Position numbers and translations under genes: made by a program. Positions 12,018 to 23,424 of a stretch of DNA of 64,000 nt are shown piece by piece. Below the pieces are notes generated by a model. That model saw only the letters and a list, made by a program, of their open reading frames with translations, did no database searches and had not been told where the DNA came from. Numbering within the stretch: position 1 is the stretch's first letter; each line of letters starts with the position of its first letter. Source of the stretch: Stagonosporopsis chrysanthemi (Eukaryota; Ascomycota; Dothideomycetes; Pleosporales; Didymellaceae); the NCBI GenBank assembly GCA_022560025.1, contig JAFISE010000001.1, forward strand, positions 124,001 to 188,000. The letters are read 5' to 3'.

Positions 12018-13319
12018 TCAGACTCGGACAACAGCTCCTCCAGCCCAGCGGAGTCTGCGCAGACCTAAGCCAGTGCCCCGCACAGCTTCTTTGCCACAGC
12101 TTCCTGCGTCAGTACCAACAGTGCCCATCTGGCCCATGGCTTCGGCATAGCCAGCTTCGTTGCCGACAACATAGCCTGCGGAGAAACTGAGGGCGCTGAC
12201 GAGGACGACAACGCCAGCACTGACCACCCATGTAAATAACGTTGGACTGATCTCCTCGATCAAAGCGCTCTGCTTGCGCACCTTCTTCCGGTCTCTGCTG
12301 CTACTGCGTGCCCCTGCAACGCCTGGACTGGCCTTGCGTTTAGACTTGTCCGAAGGACCGCTGCTTGTCGCACGGGAAGACGAGCCGTTGCTTGTCTCCT
12401 CAGCTATACCACCCAACGCTACTGCTTCCGGCACCATACGCAGAGATGAAGGATCGACACGGCTGGAAGTTGCGGCTGGGGCTGGGCGAGAATGGCCAGG
12501 CTTCGGAAGGCCCCTGACTGCAGCTGCAGCAGAGAGAAGTGTGGAAAGACTGGCTCGTAGTGCCTCATCGTGGTCAGCCTGGTGACTGGGTGATATGACG
12601 TTGTAAGGTGTGTGTTGTGGGTAGGAGTGGATTCGCTGTGAGCCTGGTCGCATGGTAGGTCTTCGCGGCGTATAGACTGTACCTGACTGTGAGCGTACAA
12701 CGTGTTCTGCACTTGGATGCGAGAATGCGTTGGGTCGAGGTTGGAAGGGCCGCGCAGTTGACCTTGGGTAGTTAACTGCAGTCGCATTTTCATCGTCATC
12801 ATCGTCATCTTCCTCTCTCTCCGACATGCTATCCGATGAAGCAACCGAATGCAGAGCGCGAAAGTTGTGGTGCACTTCCTGCCTCAGAGGGGAAGGTCCT
12901 ACGTGCTCGTTGGAGGACGACATGACTCTGTCCGATTCACTCTCGCTCTCATCATACTCCTCCTGGCTACTGTTGCCTCCACCGGCGCTTGCCACGCGGT
13001 GTCCAGTGCCTATTTGAAAGTGGCTCCCGCGGGGACGCCTGTTCCTTCTGTGCAAGTTCGAGTCGTGTTGAACCGTGAGGCCCGTCGTGACGATTTCGTC
13101 AGCAGCGGAGGACAGGGAAGACGAGGACGGCTTCGAGCTGATGTCGATCCAAGACTCTGACAGCACCATGTTAGCTCATGGTTAAGAAGTAGGTTCAGCT
13201 TGAAAGATATAAAAAAAATACATCGCGGTCCACCTTGAAGAGGCATCGACTTCGTAAGACAAGATAACGCACCTTCTGAGTGCTGCCTAGATGGTGATAA
13301 CCCTGGGTAAGGCGCCATG
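12018..13319 (-). CDS. Tail-anchored membrane protein with N-terminal Atg8-interacting-type motif
   Basis: Two exons: 13319-13274 and 13156-12018 (1185 nt, 394 aa) with a 117-nt intron (gtgcgt...gtcag). The join gives MAPYPGLSPSRQHSEESWIDISSKP, so exon 2 does not begin at its internal ATG. EESWIDI (residues 15-21) fits the Atg8-family interacting motif (acidic residues then W-x-x-I). The middle is long, disordered and Ser/acid-rich with an EREEDDDDDDE tract, then basic (SKRKAS...RDRKKVRKQ). One hydrophobic segment follows near the C-terminus (LFTWVVSAGVVVLVSALSFSAGYVVG), with a short Gly/Arg tail. N-terminal AIM, disordered cytosolic region and C-terminal anchor is the layout of fungal organelle-phagy receptors such as Atg32 and Atg43. 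I do not claim homology. It is otherwise an uncharacterised fungal protein. Confidence 0.7.
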
Positions 13320-14966
13320 GTTGCTGTCCGTGGACGTGTCTCCTCAACTGGTGCAGTCTGCCGGACTGGACGCGGTGGATGGTGGTCGTGCATATTAGTC
13401 TTCACGAAGTGGTCGCACGCCCGGTCTACACGCCTACTTCTGCGAAGTCGGTGCCCAGGACTACCTCACTGTTTCACGCCGTACGTAGGGTTGGGGTGGA
13501 GAGATATGCGCGCAGGTGGATCCACCAAGACAAGTTCCGATCTCGGTTCTTTGTCTCCAGGCGCGTTGTGCGTGACGCTGAACGCGGGGACAGGAAGGGC
13601 GCGATGCAAAGGAACAACAGGCAGCTAGCACTTCGCGAACAGCACACCCTGGCGGTGTTGGTCTCGAGTCTGCGTGTGGCTATCGCTGCACTCGGAGATA
13701 TCAGCGCACGACCGTGGTCTAACGCTATGGCACAAGCTGGCTCGACGATCCGGAACGTCGTGACGTCTAAGGCGGGGTGCGCTGGTGGGGCGCAGGGGTC
13801 TCTGACAGATCAGGTTCGTGGGGATGACGGAACAACAAAGAGGAAAGATGAGAGTAGAAGTAGAAGCTCAAGGCAGAGATTACGATAATGCGTTCCTGAC
13901 CCCGTGTGCTCGCCAGCCTCTTTAGCAGGGTCACGTAGACAAATAGCGGTGGATGTCCTCATGAGCGAATCACGTTACATTTCCGCCCACCACCTGCTTG
14001 GAGCCTAGCTGTTTCTGGTGCTCATTTGGCCTTGGTACAAGACACGGCTGCGCAGGTCATGGTCTTCTGCCTTGCATGAGATAGTCTAGAGGTGATCCTG
14101 CACACACTCCTGGCGCTTCGCTACCGTAGCCTTGAATACTGAATGTTCTCCTTGATCCCGTGATTGCTTCGCGTTGGGACGACTGCGCATTATGCCCAGC
14201 ACGTCATCGAAGTGTATTTGGGAACATGAGAAGTTGCATGTTGGTCTGACATGTACTTTCAGGTGGGTGTTTCAGCGAGGCGCAGCCTTTGACTCCTCCC
14301 AAAATACACGAATCGCGAAAGCTTTCTTATCTTTTGTCTTACTAGACCAAGATGCTTGACTTAAAGGGCTAGCGGAAGTCTTCATCAAACCGCGCGCAAG
14401 GTTCATACACTGAAGACGCAGTGTATAGATCACATCATCTTTCGCACAGAGTAAACCAACCTTTAAAGCAGCTAAAAACTAACTAGATGTATTGCCTGAG
14501 AATGTGTTCGATGACATAGGAAGCGTCTGCGCTTCAACCTTTCACGAACATGAGAGCCCATTTTCAAAGAGCAAACCACCTAACAACCCGACAGAACGCC
14601 AATATTATGCGAATACAATGGTGGTTCATCAACAGATATTCTTGGTTGAAAGTAAGATGCCAAAGAAAATTGAAATGATTTGGGAGGCCATATAATGGGG
14701 GACAGTTGAAACGACGCAACTCTAATGCCACTACAATTTCGTAGGCGTTCGTCAAAGTAAAGCTGTAATGATGGGGGCAGAAGAGCTCCCGGGAAAGCAG
14801 ACAAGATCGGCCATCCGCTCTGGCTAAAATATGGTACAAATGCAGTGCACTGCTTGCGAGGAGGACACGATCTTCGCAGATGTTCGCATGCTGGTTTAGC
14901 GACTTCGAGTGATCGGTCTTCGTGGAAACTGTAGCCTGCAAAGTCGATGATAGCGATATCGGGTGC
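13320..14966. other. Intergenic, no supported gene
   Basis: 1.65 kb with overlapping short frames on both strands at 13.3-13.9 kb that carry no domain, low-complexity basic translations only. Nothing else is supported. It includes the promoter of the tail-anchored protein gene and the 3' flank of the mannosyltransferase gene. Confidence 0.45.
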
Positions 14967-16402
14967 TCAGTTTTTCTTCTCTTCTTTCTTCTTGTCGTCT
15001 TTCTTGGTTGGTTTTTTGAAGAAGTCACTGATCCCGTCCTTAAATTTCTCCCAGGGGTTCCGGTTCAGACGATTACTGAGCTGGCGGTAGTTGTACATCT
15101 CAGCCCAGCAGTCGCGACCCCACTCACACCCAGCCATGTTGACCAGAAAGTCACGATCCTTCTCTTTATAGTGGATGCTGGGGTCGTCACCACCGTCGCC
15201 ACATGCGCCAGGCGGGAAGCTATTGATCTTGCGTTGTTGAAGGAACGCGACATGCGGTCGAATCCAAGGCTGGTTCTTATACATGTACTCAAAAGCATCC
15301 TGCTCTTTGTGTTCCCACTCCATGTGTTTCTGTTCGTAGCCAACGGGGTCCCACCAAATATCTAGTAGTCGGTCTGTCCAGACACTCCTTCGTAGCATGA
15401 AAGAGCCCAGGTTGAATCCACCGCAGTCTTGGGGCACCAGCATGTTGATAGAGTCCACTCGACCATCTCCGACAGGCGATCGCGTTTCGGGGTCGAGGTA
15501 TTCATCGGTCAGGGGGTGCGAGATGTTGAGGGGGTTGTATACGTTGATGTCGCGGTAGGTGACATCTTGCAGGTTTTTGAAGATGTGGCTCTGGAGAGAA
15601 TAGGACGGTTCCATGATGAAAGTGTTGGTGTCGAGCCACCAGAACCTGTCGTTGTCAGTTTTTCAAGTCACAGCTCGAGTAATCATACGTACCATTCAGC
15701 TTGCGGGTATTTGCGCATGGCGTTGCGGATAGTGTCCACCTTTTCCCAGCTTTCTCTCCACTCGTGGGCGTAGCGTTTCTTCGTGCTCATGTCTACAATC
15801 TCGAGATCGTATCCCCATTTCTTTGTGTACTTCTTCTTATTCTTAACGCTGTCACGCTCGATTGCCCATTCGCGAGGCCCCTTCCATTCCATGACGCCTC
15901 CGCCTTGGTTCGCTGCGAGAATAACAACGTATTTGTTGCCGCCGCCGAATAGTGCCGATCGCCGATACATTCGATGTAGAGCTGGTGTGTTGTCAGTAGT
16001 AGTCTGCATGCTTCCTGGCGTGTGCTTACGTGTCGCATAGAAGATAATGATGCTGAAAAGAATGAGTAGCACTGCTCCAAGTGACCGTCTCAGACGCCAA
16101 AGATTCCAACCGATGCGATTCACCATCTGCGTCAGTTTGTTGCCCTGGTTCCGCCCACGGCCAGCTTTTTCCTTGTCGCCATAGCTTATCGGCAGGCTTG
16201 TGGATATCCTGCGAAAATGTTTCGAGAAGAAGCCCTGGTTTCTCGGTGTGAAGCCCGGGTATCCCTTCACTTCTGCACTCCTCGCCTGGGCAGAAGCCCA
16301 AGTCACATTATGCGACGAGCCATTCGCCCCGCCCGAGTCGTACGGAGTGTTCAAACCGGGACTTGACCAGCCGCCAGGTCTAGGCGAAGACGATCTCGAC
16401 AT
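14967..16402 (-). CDS. GT34 alpha-mannosyltransferase, MNN10/MNN11 type
   Basis: Type II Golgi glycosyltransferase of the GMA12/MNN10 family (GT34), part of the machinery that extends the alpha-1,6-mannan backbone on N-glycans. Exons: 16402-16030, 15981-15693, 15645-14967 (1341 nt, 446 aa). A Ser/Pro-rich cytosolic head is followed by one TM anchor (LGAVLLILFSIIIFYAT, about residues 108-124). The catalytic domain contains KYVVILAANQGGGV, KKWGYDLEIVDM, the joined EWFWWLDTNTFIMEP (the LDxN metal site usual in MNN10/11), QDCGGFNLGSFMLRR, and EQDAFEYMY. The C-terminal tail is highly basic and acidic (KKPTKKDDKKKEEKKN). Intron 1 (15982-16029) is 48 nt, stop-free and in frame, so an unspliced reading also stays open. 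Splicing is preferred because donor (gtaagc), branch (ctgac) and acceptor are all good. Confidence 0.9.
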
Positions 16403-18355
16403 GTCGACAGCTGGTGTACCGGGGATGGTGGGCAGGGCGTCGCCCAGTGAGCCGCCCGAAAGTCCACTTGTCGTGCCTAGCCTGGCGGGGAGACCAAGGT
16501 TGAGGTTTGGTGGTTGTGTTTTGGCGGCGGATGAGCGCCGTCGGCGTTGGCCAGCGTTACTGGAGAAGGAAGATTGAGAAGCCAGCGTGACTTTATCGGG
16601 GTTGTAGAGTGCACGGAATGGACAGGGACCGATTGCGCGTGGCTTCTGGTAGCGAGGCTGTCACGCTGTACCAATGCTTAACGATAAGCAATGCGCTGTA
16701 AAAGCAAGGCGGGCCGAGCTCGATGAGGACAGCTGGCGACAGGATGAAGCTTTTCGGTCGGTAAGGCGAGGCGGTCGCACCTTCAACGGGAGGATTCAAA
16801 GGGCGAGATCTGCGGTGCAACGTCAAAAGACAGCTCTGCTTTGCAAGCGACTGCGGTCTAAGGCGCAAGAGCAAGGCACAGCTGTACGCAAAGAGAGAAG
16901 ACCTGCAGTCGGAAAGGAGCTCCTTGCGATAGATGAAATTACCGTCCAATGTCATGCTTGGCAGGCTTCTAATGATTAGGAGGCCCTGACTAGCAGTCTA
17001 GCACCTCGCTCCACCTGCGCATAGACTGCGTGGCCTCGTTACCAGCGTGGCCGTTTTGCCATATTCAAACAGACAGCCCATCTGAGCTTGGCGGAGCTGA
17101 GAAATTGAGCTTGCGGGCATGCGCCATAAGAAACCGTGTAGTAGCTGCTCGTACTGTTGCTGACCCGCAGCCGCTCTCCATGACCTCACATGATGAACAC
17201 CATCTAACATCGATACTCGATCAGGGAGCAGTTGACAATTTCTGGAAGTTGCTGTGCATCCATCCCTTGGGAGACTTTCAACGGGCTCTGAGGCACCTTA
17301 CCATACCTCGCTCGCACATTTGTGCATCCCAGCCGTCAATGCACGACACGGTCACCAGGACGGCCGTGAGCCACCAAGGCTGACACCTGTCTGTAGCGGC
17401 CATCTCAGTTCACGAAAATGAGACCTCCTTGACCGTCGCGAAGCAGTTAACCCTTATCATGGTCGTTCTAAAGCTCAAAATCGCAGTCCTTCGGGGAACC
17501 CTCGATCATCACGTGCTGCGGTGATTGGCGCTGTCTTGGTATTTCGCGTTGCCACTTCTTGTCTCAGGCACATCGGGACAAACACATGGAATGACACACG
17601 CCTTTAGACATTTCATGACATACACGCGACTGGGATGCAGCAGAAGTGCATGTCACAGACAAAGTGTCGAGGGCTTGCAAAGGGTTACACACTCGGAAGA
17701 CGGTTGGCGCTCATTGATAGTGGGCGCTTACGCTAGCTCAATCTCTCATCTCACTGGCTGTCCCCTCATATTGCCTGCCACAACGTCCGGCTTAGCCTCT
17801 AGAGCGTCTCAGATCTAGCTTCGAGTGGGACAATTCCAGCATCAGCGAATGTCGGCGGTTACTGAGCCTCATCGCTGGAAGATGGCGCGCGCCGCACGCC
17901 CGATTTGGGCGCCTGCAACCAATCACAATCACCCGTTCCTCAGTGTCGACTGTTGTAGCTCGTCCAGGCCAGCCTACCTGGTTCTCTTGACGAATAAGAA
18001 GACGAAGTGAGAAGCTGTACAAGGACGCTACTGACATGAGGTCCGGGAGCCTGTACGCTCAAGGTAATTGAAGAACAACCCACTGCCTATAGGTCGTGTG
18101 TCTACATACAAGCCTTCCATTCCGTCCTTCTGTTTTTACTGTGCTGTTGCTTTCACACTGTCGCTACTTGCTTTCACCTTCGGTCCAGGACCCGTCGTGG
18201 CCAGTGCCGCCTATTATCTATTGTCCTTATTGTCCCACACCCACGGCAAGTTCACAGCAACTGGTTTCATAAAAAGAGCACAGCGCCTGGATTCTCATAG
18301 CCACACAATCTACCTTGCTCCTTCTGAGTGATCGTCATCACTTACACCAATCGTT
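16403..18355. other. Long divergent intergenic region, no supported gene
   Basis: 1.95 kb between two divergent genes. Only short frames without domains. A long 5' leader for the 18356 gene is likely. No RNA gene or clear repeat seen. Confidence 0.45.
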
Positions 18356-21300
18356 ATGAGCACAGCACATGCTGGCCCGCGGCCACCGACACGACCTGCG
18401 CGTCTCGAATTTGAGTCTTCCACTCCACGCAACGATCTCGACGATCAGATAGTGATACGTCTGAACGGACATTTCGATGGAACAATTGCTCTGCCAAAGA
18501 CAACCCAAGAGAGAGAGACATGGGACCGCGACACACAAACGCCTGTTCGCAGGGCTGCCAGCAAGTCATTCACATCCCGCATGTCTCGACAGAAAAGTAG
18601 GAGACGCGAACTTCTGGGCCGACAAGCGAAGCTAGACACAAGTTTCACGAGACACAGAGGCGATGCACCGCATCAGGTTTTCCCCGAGCATGAAGAGTAT
18701 GGCAACGGAGCTTCAAGGAAGAGCTGGTTCAGTGTTGGACGTTCTTCCATGAGGTTCAAAGGGCTGGGAATTACAAAAGGCACACCCCAACCGGATTCAT
18801 CACGTCGCAGAGCACCAAGTATCGACCGTGAGCCAAGATCCGCAGATTCGCTGGCTCCAGCTCCAGGCACTGCAACCTGGAATGAAATCTCGCCGTGGGA
18901 TCGACCCATTCCTATAGGCATCACAGTTCCCACAGACAGTGTCTCTGACTTCAGTCCATACCAAGGAGCCCGCCAGCGGTCAGGTAGTGACACTACTTTG
19001 GTTACACCCAGCATCGTCATCACACCAGCTATGCCAATGCAATCAGTCTGGTCGCCCGACACACCATACACCGAATCCGATTACACACTAAGTGTCTACT
19101 CTCGCAACACATTCAATCCCTACACCACCGATCGCAATGCGCCTCCCGTGCCCGCTCTTCCTTTGGGTATCAAAAGAACATCGGACGCTGCGGCAGCAAA
19201 CTTTGTACCGGATTCTCCGACCCATAACAGGAATGACACCGTTGATTCGAACGAAACAGCGTTCGAAGAAGACTGCAACGACATGCAACGAAAGGACCGA
19301 ATCATGTCCAGTGATACCTTCTTCGAAGAGGACGAGACGCCACTGCGTGAGAGAACTGTTGAGACAACTATGCTGGTCGACACTTCACTTGTGCCAACAC
19401 CGCGTCGTTCGCAAGGGTGGTGGAACGTGATCACAACGCCGTTCGTCACAACGCCATTGACCGGCACGTGGCCAAAGGGTGGCCAATTCAGTCCAAGGAC
19501 ACCTGATGTGCCAACTTTGCCTCTCCAGTACAGCCAGAACAGAGAAGTGCCTGCTCTATCATCTACTGAGAGCTTGACAGCGGTGGAGAAATCATACGCT
19601 GACCAAACTTTGCCTTCAAAAGGGAGATTTCCTGTCGTGGTATCTGCGCCAGTGAGTGAGAGTACCGCTTCGCGACACGCCTCCCCTATAACTGCAGCAA
19701 GTGAAATTCCAGCAGACATAGCCCCTCTTCGTGTAGCCCAGAACGGAGACCAGCAAACAGCAGTAACGCCAGATCGCAGTGTGACTTCACCGCAGTCAGC
19801 AATGTCTGCAACCCCTGTCGTGGCCACAGCCGCCATGGCGACAATTTTGATGCCACGTCAGGTTGAGGAATCGTCCAGGCCAACCAACATTCATATAGAG
19901 CTGCAAGATCGTCGACCAGACGTAAATCTTCACCTCTTAAATGCAGACTCGCACCCAGTCACGCAACAGAGTCACACATCTTGGCCAGCACCACGGTTGC
20001 AGGGTGTAACATCGAATGCTTCAAGATCCAACAGCCCTTCCCCAAATCTGCCAACATTCGCACCTCCTCCAACACTCGCTTACAAAAGCTCTCACTTTAG
20101 CTACGATAACGTCAGTAGAGCAAACTCTTCCGTCTCGATAGTGGATCTGAAGCGACAGAAGAAACACCGGAAGGTATTCGATATGACAACCTTGCTACCG
20201 TGTCTGAAGCCGAAACACCAAGAAAAAGCGGATGAGAAGAAAAGGAAGAAACGGGGGTGCTTCTTCTGGTGTTGTGGTTGCTGCCTCATCTTGGTCGTTT
20301 TGCTTGCAATTCTTATTCCAATTATTGTCGTCTTCTCCAGGAAGAAAGACGACACAACCCAAACTACCCCCATTACGACTCAACCAGGAAGTGGATCAAT
20401 TTCATCACCATCCGAATGGCTGACATTGACGAATCTACCACCAATACCTACAGGGGTTCTGACTGTTGCTCAACCTGAGGCAGTTGAAGAAGAGAGTGGG
20501 TGCGTGGCACCTACCACACTATGGAGCTGCGCACTTCCAAAGGAGTTACAGGAATCAGTGAAGCCTAACAAGCCAGACCAACCGAACTTCAAGATCGAAA
20601 TAACTTTCGACAACAATACTTCAGCAACAAAGACCACCAAGCGAGCTGCGAACGCCGTCTCAGTAGGTGCTTTCATTCGCGAGCGATTCCTGAGTGGTCG
20701 CTCCGCTCCTTCGCCGTCTCCCGCGCCTCCGAGCAGTGATGATATGGCCTTTCTCGGGAAGACGACAGACGGGAATAGCGCCCCTTTTGAAGGCGAGGAT
20801 ACGCCCTTGTTCATTTCCTTCCAGGATCCGGCAACGGCTGCATCTCGTCTCGCGAAGCGTGGAAACGATGATCCTACGAACATCACTGCATCGATTCCTG
20901 CACCAATGCTCAACCCAGATGGAACTGCCGCGCCAGCTAATTTGCTTCCTATTCCTTCCGCGCAGCCTCTTCGGCTGTACAACCGTGGGCAGGATAATGA
21001 GCATTACGGCTTTTACACGTACTACGACCGATCGATATTCCTCAAGCAGATCAACGGAACAAATCGTGGAGGCAATCCCGCGGATACGAACGGTGGTAGC
21101 ACGGAAGAGGCTGCCTCTCTTCGATGCACGTTCTCCGAAACGCGTTTCCTAGTGCAGATATGGACGCGCAGTAAGTCGAGCAAGCCTCTGCTGCAGAGCT
21201 CCACACAAAGCGGCTCAAACGCCCTGCAGCGACCAGGGACGTTCCCTTACCCGGTAACTGTCACTATTGACCGACATGGTGGTAACGCGGCGAAGAAGAA

Positions 21301-21490
21301 CCTATACTGCTACAGTATGGAGAGCGATGGAAGTATCAAGGACGACGCTTCTAAACGATCGTTTCAATTCGAAGACCGCGCATTTGGAGGCAATCTCGTG
21401 AACGGCACGCAAGGTCGCCCGAACGTGACGGGTCCCATCGACGGAGGGTCCGGAGGGTGTTCATGCAAGTATCAGAACTGGCTGGATTGA
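18356..21490 (+). CDS. Large single-pass membrane protein, uncharacterised fungal family
   Basis: Single exon, 1044 aa. Residues 1 to about 620 are a long, Ser/Thr/Pro-rich, probably disordered cytosolic region with many basic and phospho-acceptor sites. A basic stretch (KKHRKV...KKRKKRG) leads into one Cys-rich transmembrane segment (CFFWCCGCCLILVVLLAILIPIIVVF, about 637-662). The C-terminal 380 residues would be luminal or extracellular: N-glycosylation sites (NNTS, NGT, NVT), a conserved-looking block around HYGFYTYYDRSIFLK, CTFSETRFLVQIWTR, and a final SGGCSCKYQNWLD. Cysteines clustered before the TM could be palmitoylated. Similar proteins occur across Aspergillus and relatives, where some carry the automatic name glycoprotease family protein; I see no peptidase motif. 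A cell-surface sensor or anchor role is only a guess. Confidence 0.85.
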   Translation: MSTAHAGPRPPTRPARLEFESSTPRNDLDDQIVIRLNGHFDGTIALPKTTQERETWDRDTQTPVRRAASKSFTSRMSRQKSRRRELLGRQAKLDTSFTRHRGDAPHQVFPEHEEYGNGASRKSWFSVGRSSMRFKGLGITKGTPQPDSSRRRAPSIDREPRSADSLAPAPGTATWNEISPWDRPIPIGITVPTDSVSDFSPYQGARQRSGSDTTLVTPSIVITPAMPMQSVWSPDTPYTESDYTLSVYSRNTFNPYTTDRNAPPVPALPLGIKRTSDAAAANFVPDSPTHNRNDTVDSNETAFEEDCNDMQRKDRIMSSDTFFEEDETPLRERTVETTMLVDTSLVPTPRRSQGWWNVITTPFVTTPLTGTWPKGGQFSPRTPDVPTLPLQYSQNREVPALSSTESLTAVEKSYADQTLPSKGRFPVVVSAPVSESTASRHASPITAASEIPADIAPLRVAQNGDQQTAVTPDRSVTSPQSAMSATPVVATAAMATILMPRQVEESSRPTNIHIELQDRRPDVNLHLLNADSHPVTQQSHTSWPAPRLQGVTSNASRSNSPSPNLPTFAPPPTLAYKSSHFSYDNVSRANSSVSIVDLKRQKKHRKVFDMTTLLPCLKPKHQEKADEKKRKKRGCFFWCCGCCLILVVLLAILIPIIVVFSRKKDDTTQTTPITTQPGSGSISSPSEWLTLTNLPPIPTGVLTVAQPEAVEEESGCVAPTTLWSCALPKELQESVKPNKPDQPNFKIEITFDNNTSATKTTKRAANAVSVGAFIRERFLSGRSAPSPSPAPPSSDDMAFLGKTTDGNSAPFEGEDTPLFISFQDPATAASRLAKRGNDDPTNITASIPAPMLNPDGTAAPANLLPIPSAQPLRLYNRGQDNEHYGFYTYYDRSIFLKQINGTNRGGNPADTNGGSTEEAASLRCTFSETRFLVQIWTRSKSSKPLLQSSTQSGSNALQRPGTFPYPVTVTIDRHGGNAAKKNLYCYSMESDGSIKDDASKRSFQFEDRAFGGNLVNGTQGRPNVTGPIDGGSGGCSCKYQNWLD

Positions 21491-23424
21491 GGCGTTTCAG
21501 CAGAAGGATTTCGTGGGCTGCACATAGTACCCTGCATTTAGTGGAGTCCCGGATAGCGTATCGTCTACGGCTGCCAATTAGCGGCCCGTAGTCTGTCACA
21601 ATGTGGCACTGCGTGGCATTGCTTGTCTATGCTTGTTCGTGTCATGTCCGTGAATAGGCATGACTTGATCTTACTTAGAGCGCTTAATAAGGACCACCGG
21701 ATGGATCCCTGTATTGTAGTATAGTGGTGCATAGAGCACATACCTAATATCGAGATCAATTGTGTCATGACATTGGATTGGTTGGAAGATGTGAAGCCGA
21801 CAGCGGACAAGCGCCATGGTGCATTCTGGACGAACGAAAAGAAATGGTTTTTATTTAACAAACAAAACCGCAGAACCAACGGCAGTTCCAGGGCTGTCCG
21901 CTGCAAAAGCTCGTTCACTGACGGCTGTCGTGGTCATCGTGCCACCCCCACTGGTTAATATGAGATCCGCCAACGGCCCACCTTGATATTCCCGCCTCCG
22001 CGACGAGCCCCAGCGATTTCTCAGAAGCACCAGTGCCGGCATGATGTGGGGTCTTCTGGTCCCCTAGAGACATTGGAGTGCCACAGCGCTTCACCCTGTG
22101 GTGTTGAGATCTGTAGCACGGGCCGCCTGACATGCCCATAACCTCACGATGCCAGATCAGAATGATCTACCTAGATTATTGATCATTGTGCAGTGTCAGT
22201 TGAACATGTACAAAACATGCCGCGCGATGTCACTTCGCGAAGTTCCGGAGGGTGGGCAACGACGAGGGTCCCACAAGATCTAAGCTCGGTCGGGCAAGGA
22301 GCGAAAGAAGTGGGTCCTTGGCGATAGACTTGGCCTGGACTCTGAGAGCGAGAGAACTCACCACGTTCTCGCGTTCTGTCTTCTCATAGGCCAGTTTTCG
22401 CCTCAAGTCCTCAAGAGACTTTCGTCGCCGCCACACCAGCAGCTGCAGCGCCGGGTGCGTGTGGGTTTTTATGCCGAGCAACAGATTTACGCCTTGCTGT
22501 GCGAAGCTTTCCGCTTGGGCAGGCTTACCTCAGCTGGGCAGAGCCTTGGCTGGCAAAGCCTGACGTCGCAGCTGTCTCGAAGACCTTCAAGTTGGTGATT
22601 CTGGGGAAGGCAGGGCTGCAGAGACTACATACGCAGGGACAGCCAGACTGGCAGGTGGAGATGGCCTGAGCCGAGTGCATCGAATGGATCCAATTTGACC
22701 TGCCAGGACGCAGACCACTACCCAAAACGGCCATACTTTGATGGGGCACGCGAGCTCTTGCCGTGTTGGCGCGCACCGGGGTTACCTGAACGTTTGATTC
22801 GAGTATGCCCGCCGGACGCGACCGTGGAGACACTAGGAAATTTTCAGAGCGCTGGTGCTTGTATATAAGCTATCCAGGTATTCTTGTGTGCATTTTTCAG
22901 CCTTCTTGTTTTGAGCGTTCGCACTTGCCGTGCAGTTGCGCCTTCGTCACTCTTACCAGGCCTTGCCCTGCTTGCTCAAGATTTCCAGGTGCATTCACGC
23001 TGCACTCTGACATCGACACTCGAGACTCGTCGTCGGTTGTCGGCCATATCATTATACGCAGGGTCTGCCATTCGACAGTCCGGCGGAATCCCCGGCATTG
23101 TTACTAGCATTTTATTTGGCCACCACGGACATAGCAGCCAGTCACAGTCGATCGTGAGCAACGTGCTCCATCGCAACATTGTATCTGGGAAGTCTTCTGA
23201 GGATTTCAGTGCTACAGACCCCAGTGATACCCACGGGCTCCATCATCATTAACGTCATCGGCGACACTAGGCCTGGTCCACTACCAAGGCTTAACGCTCC
23301 GACAACCAGCAAAATCTGAGCACATAAGAGCAATAGAAGATCCTGAACCAAGATCTAAACTCATCTTGCACCTTGGACGCGACCCAAGTACGCCTGCATC
23401 TGAATCGCAGCTGCTAAAGCCACG
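21491..23424. other. Intergenic, no supported gene
   Basis: 1.9 kb upstream of the MFS permease. A tempting two-exon minus-strand candidate at 22.2-22.8 kb fails on splice phase (listed under rejected). The last few hundred bases are probably 5' UTR of the permease. Confidence 0.45.

Noticed and set aside
22230..22833. Possible two-exon minus-strand gene (translation with LVWRRRKSLEDLRRKLAYEKTERENVV)
   Set aside because: The second part looks protein-like, but the gtaagc donor after SAQL and the ctgcag acceptor are out of phase with it and the first part has no good ATG.
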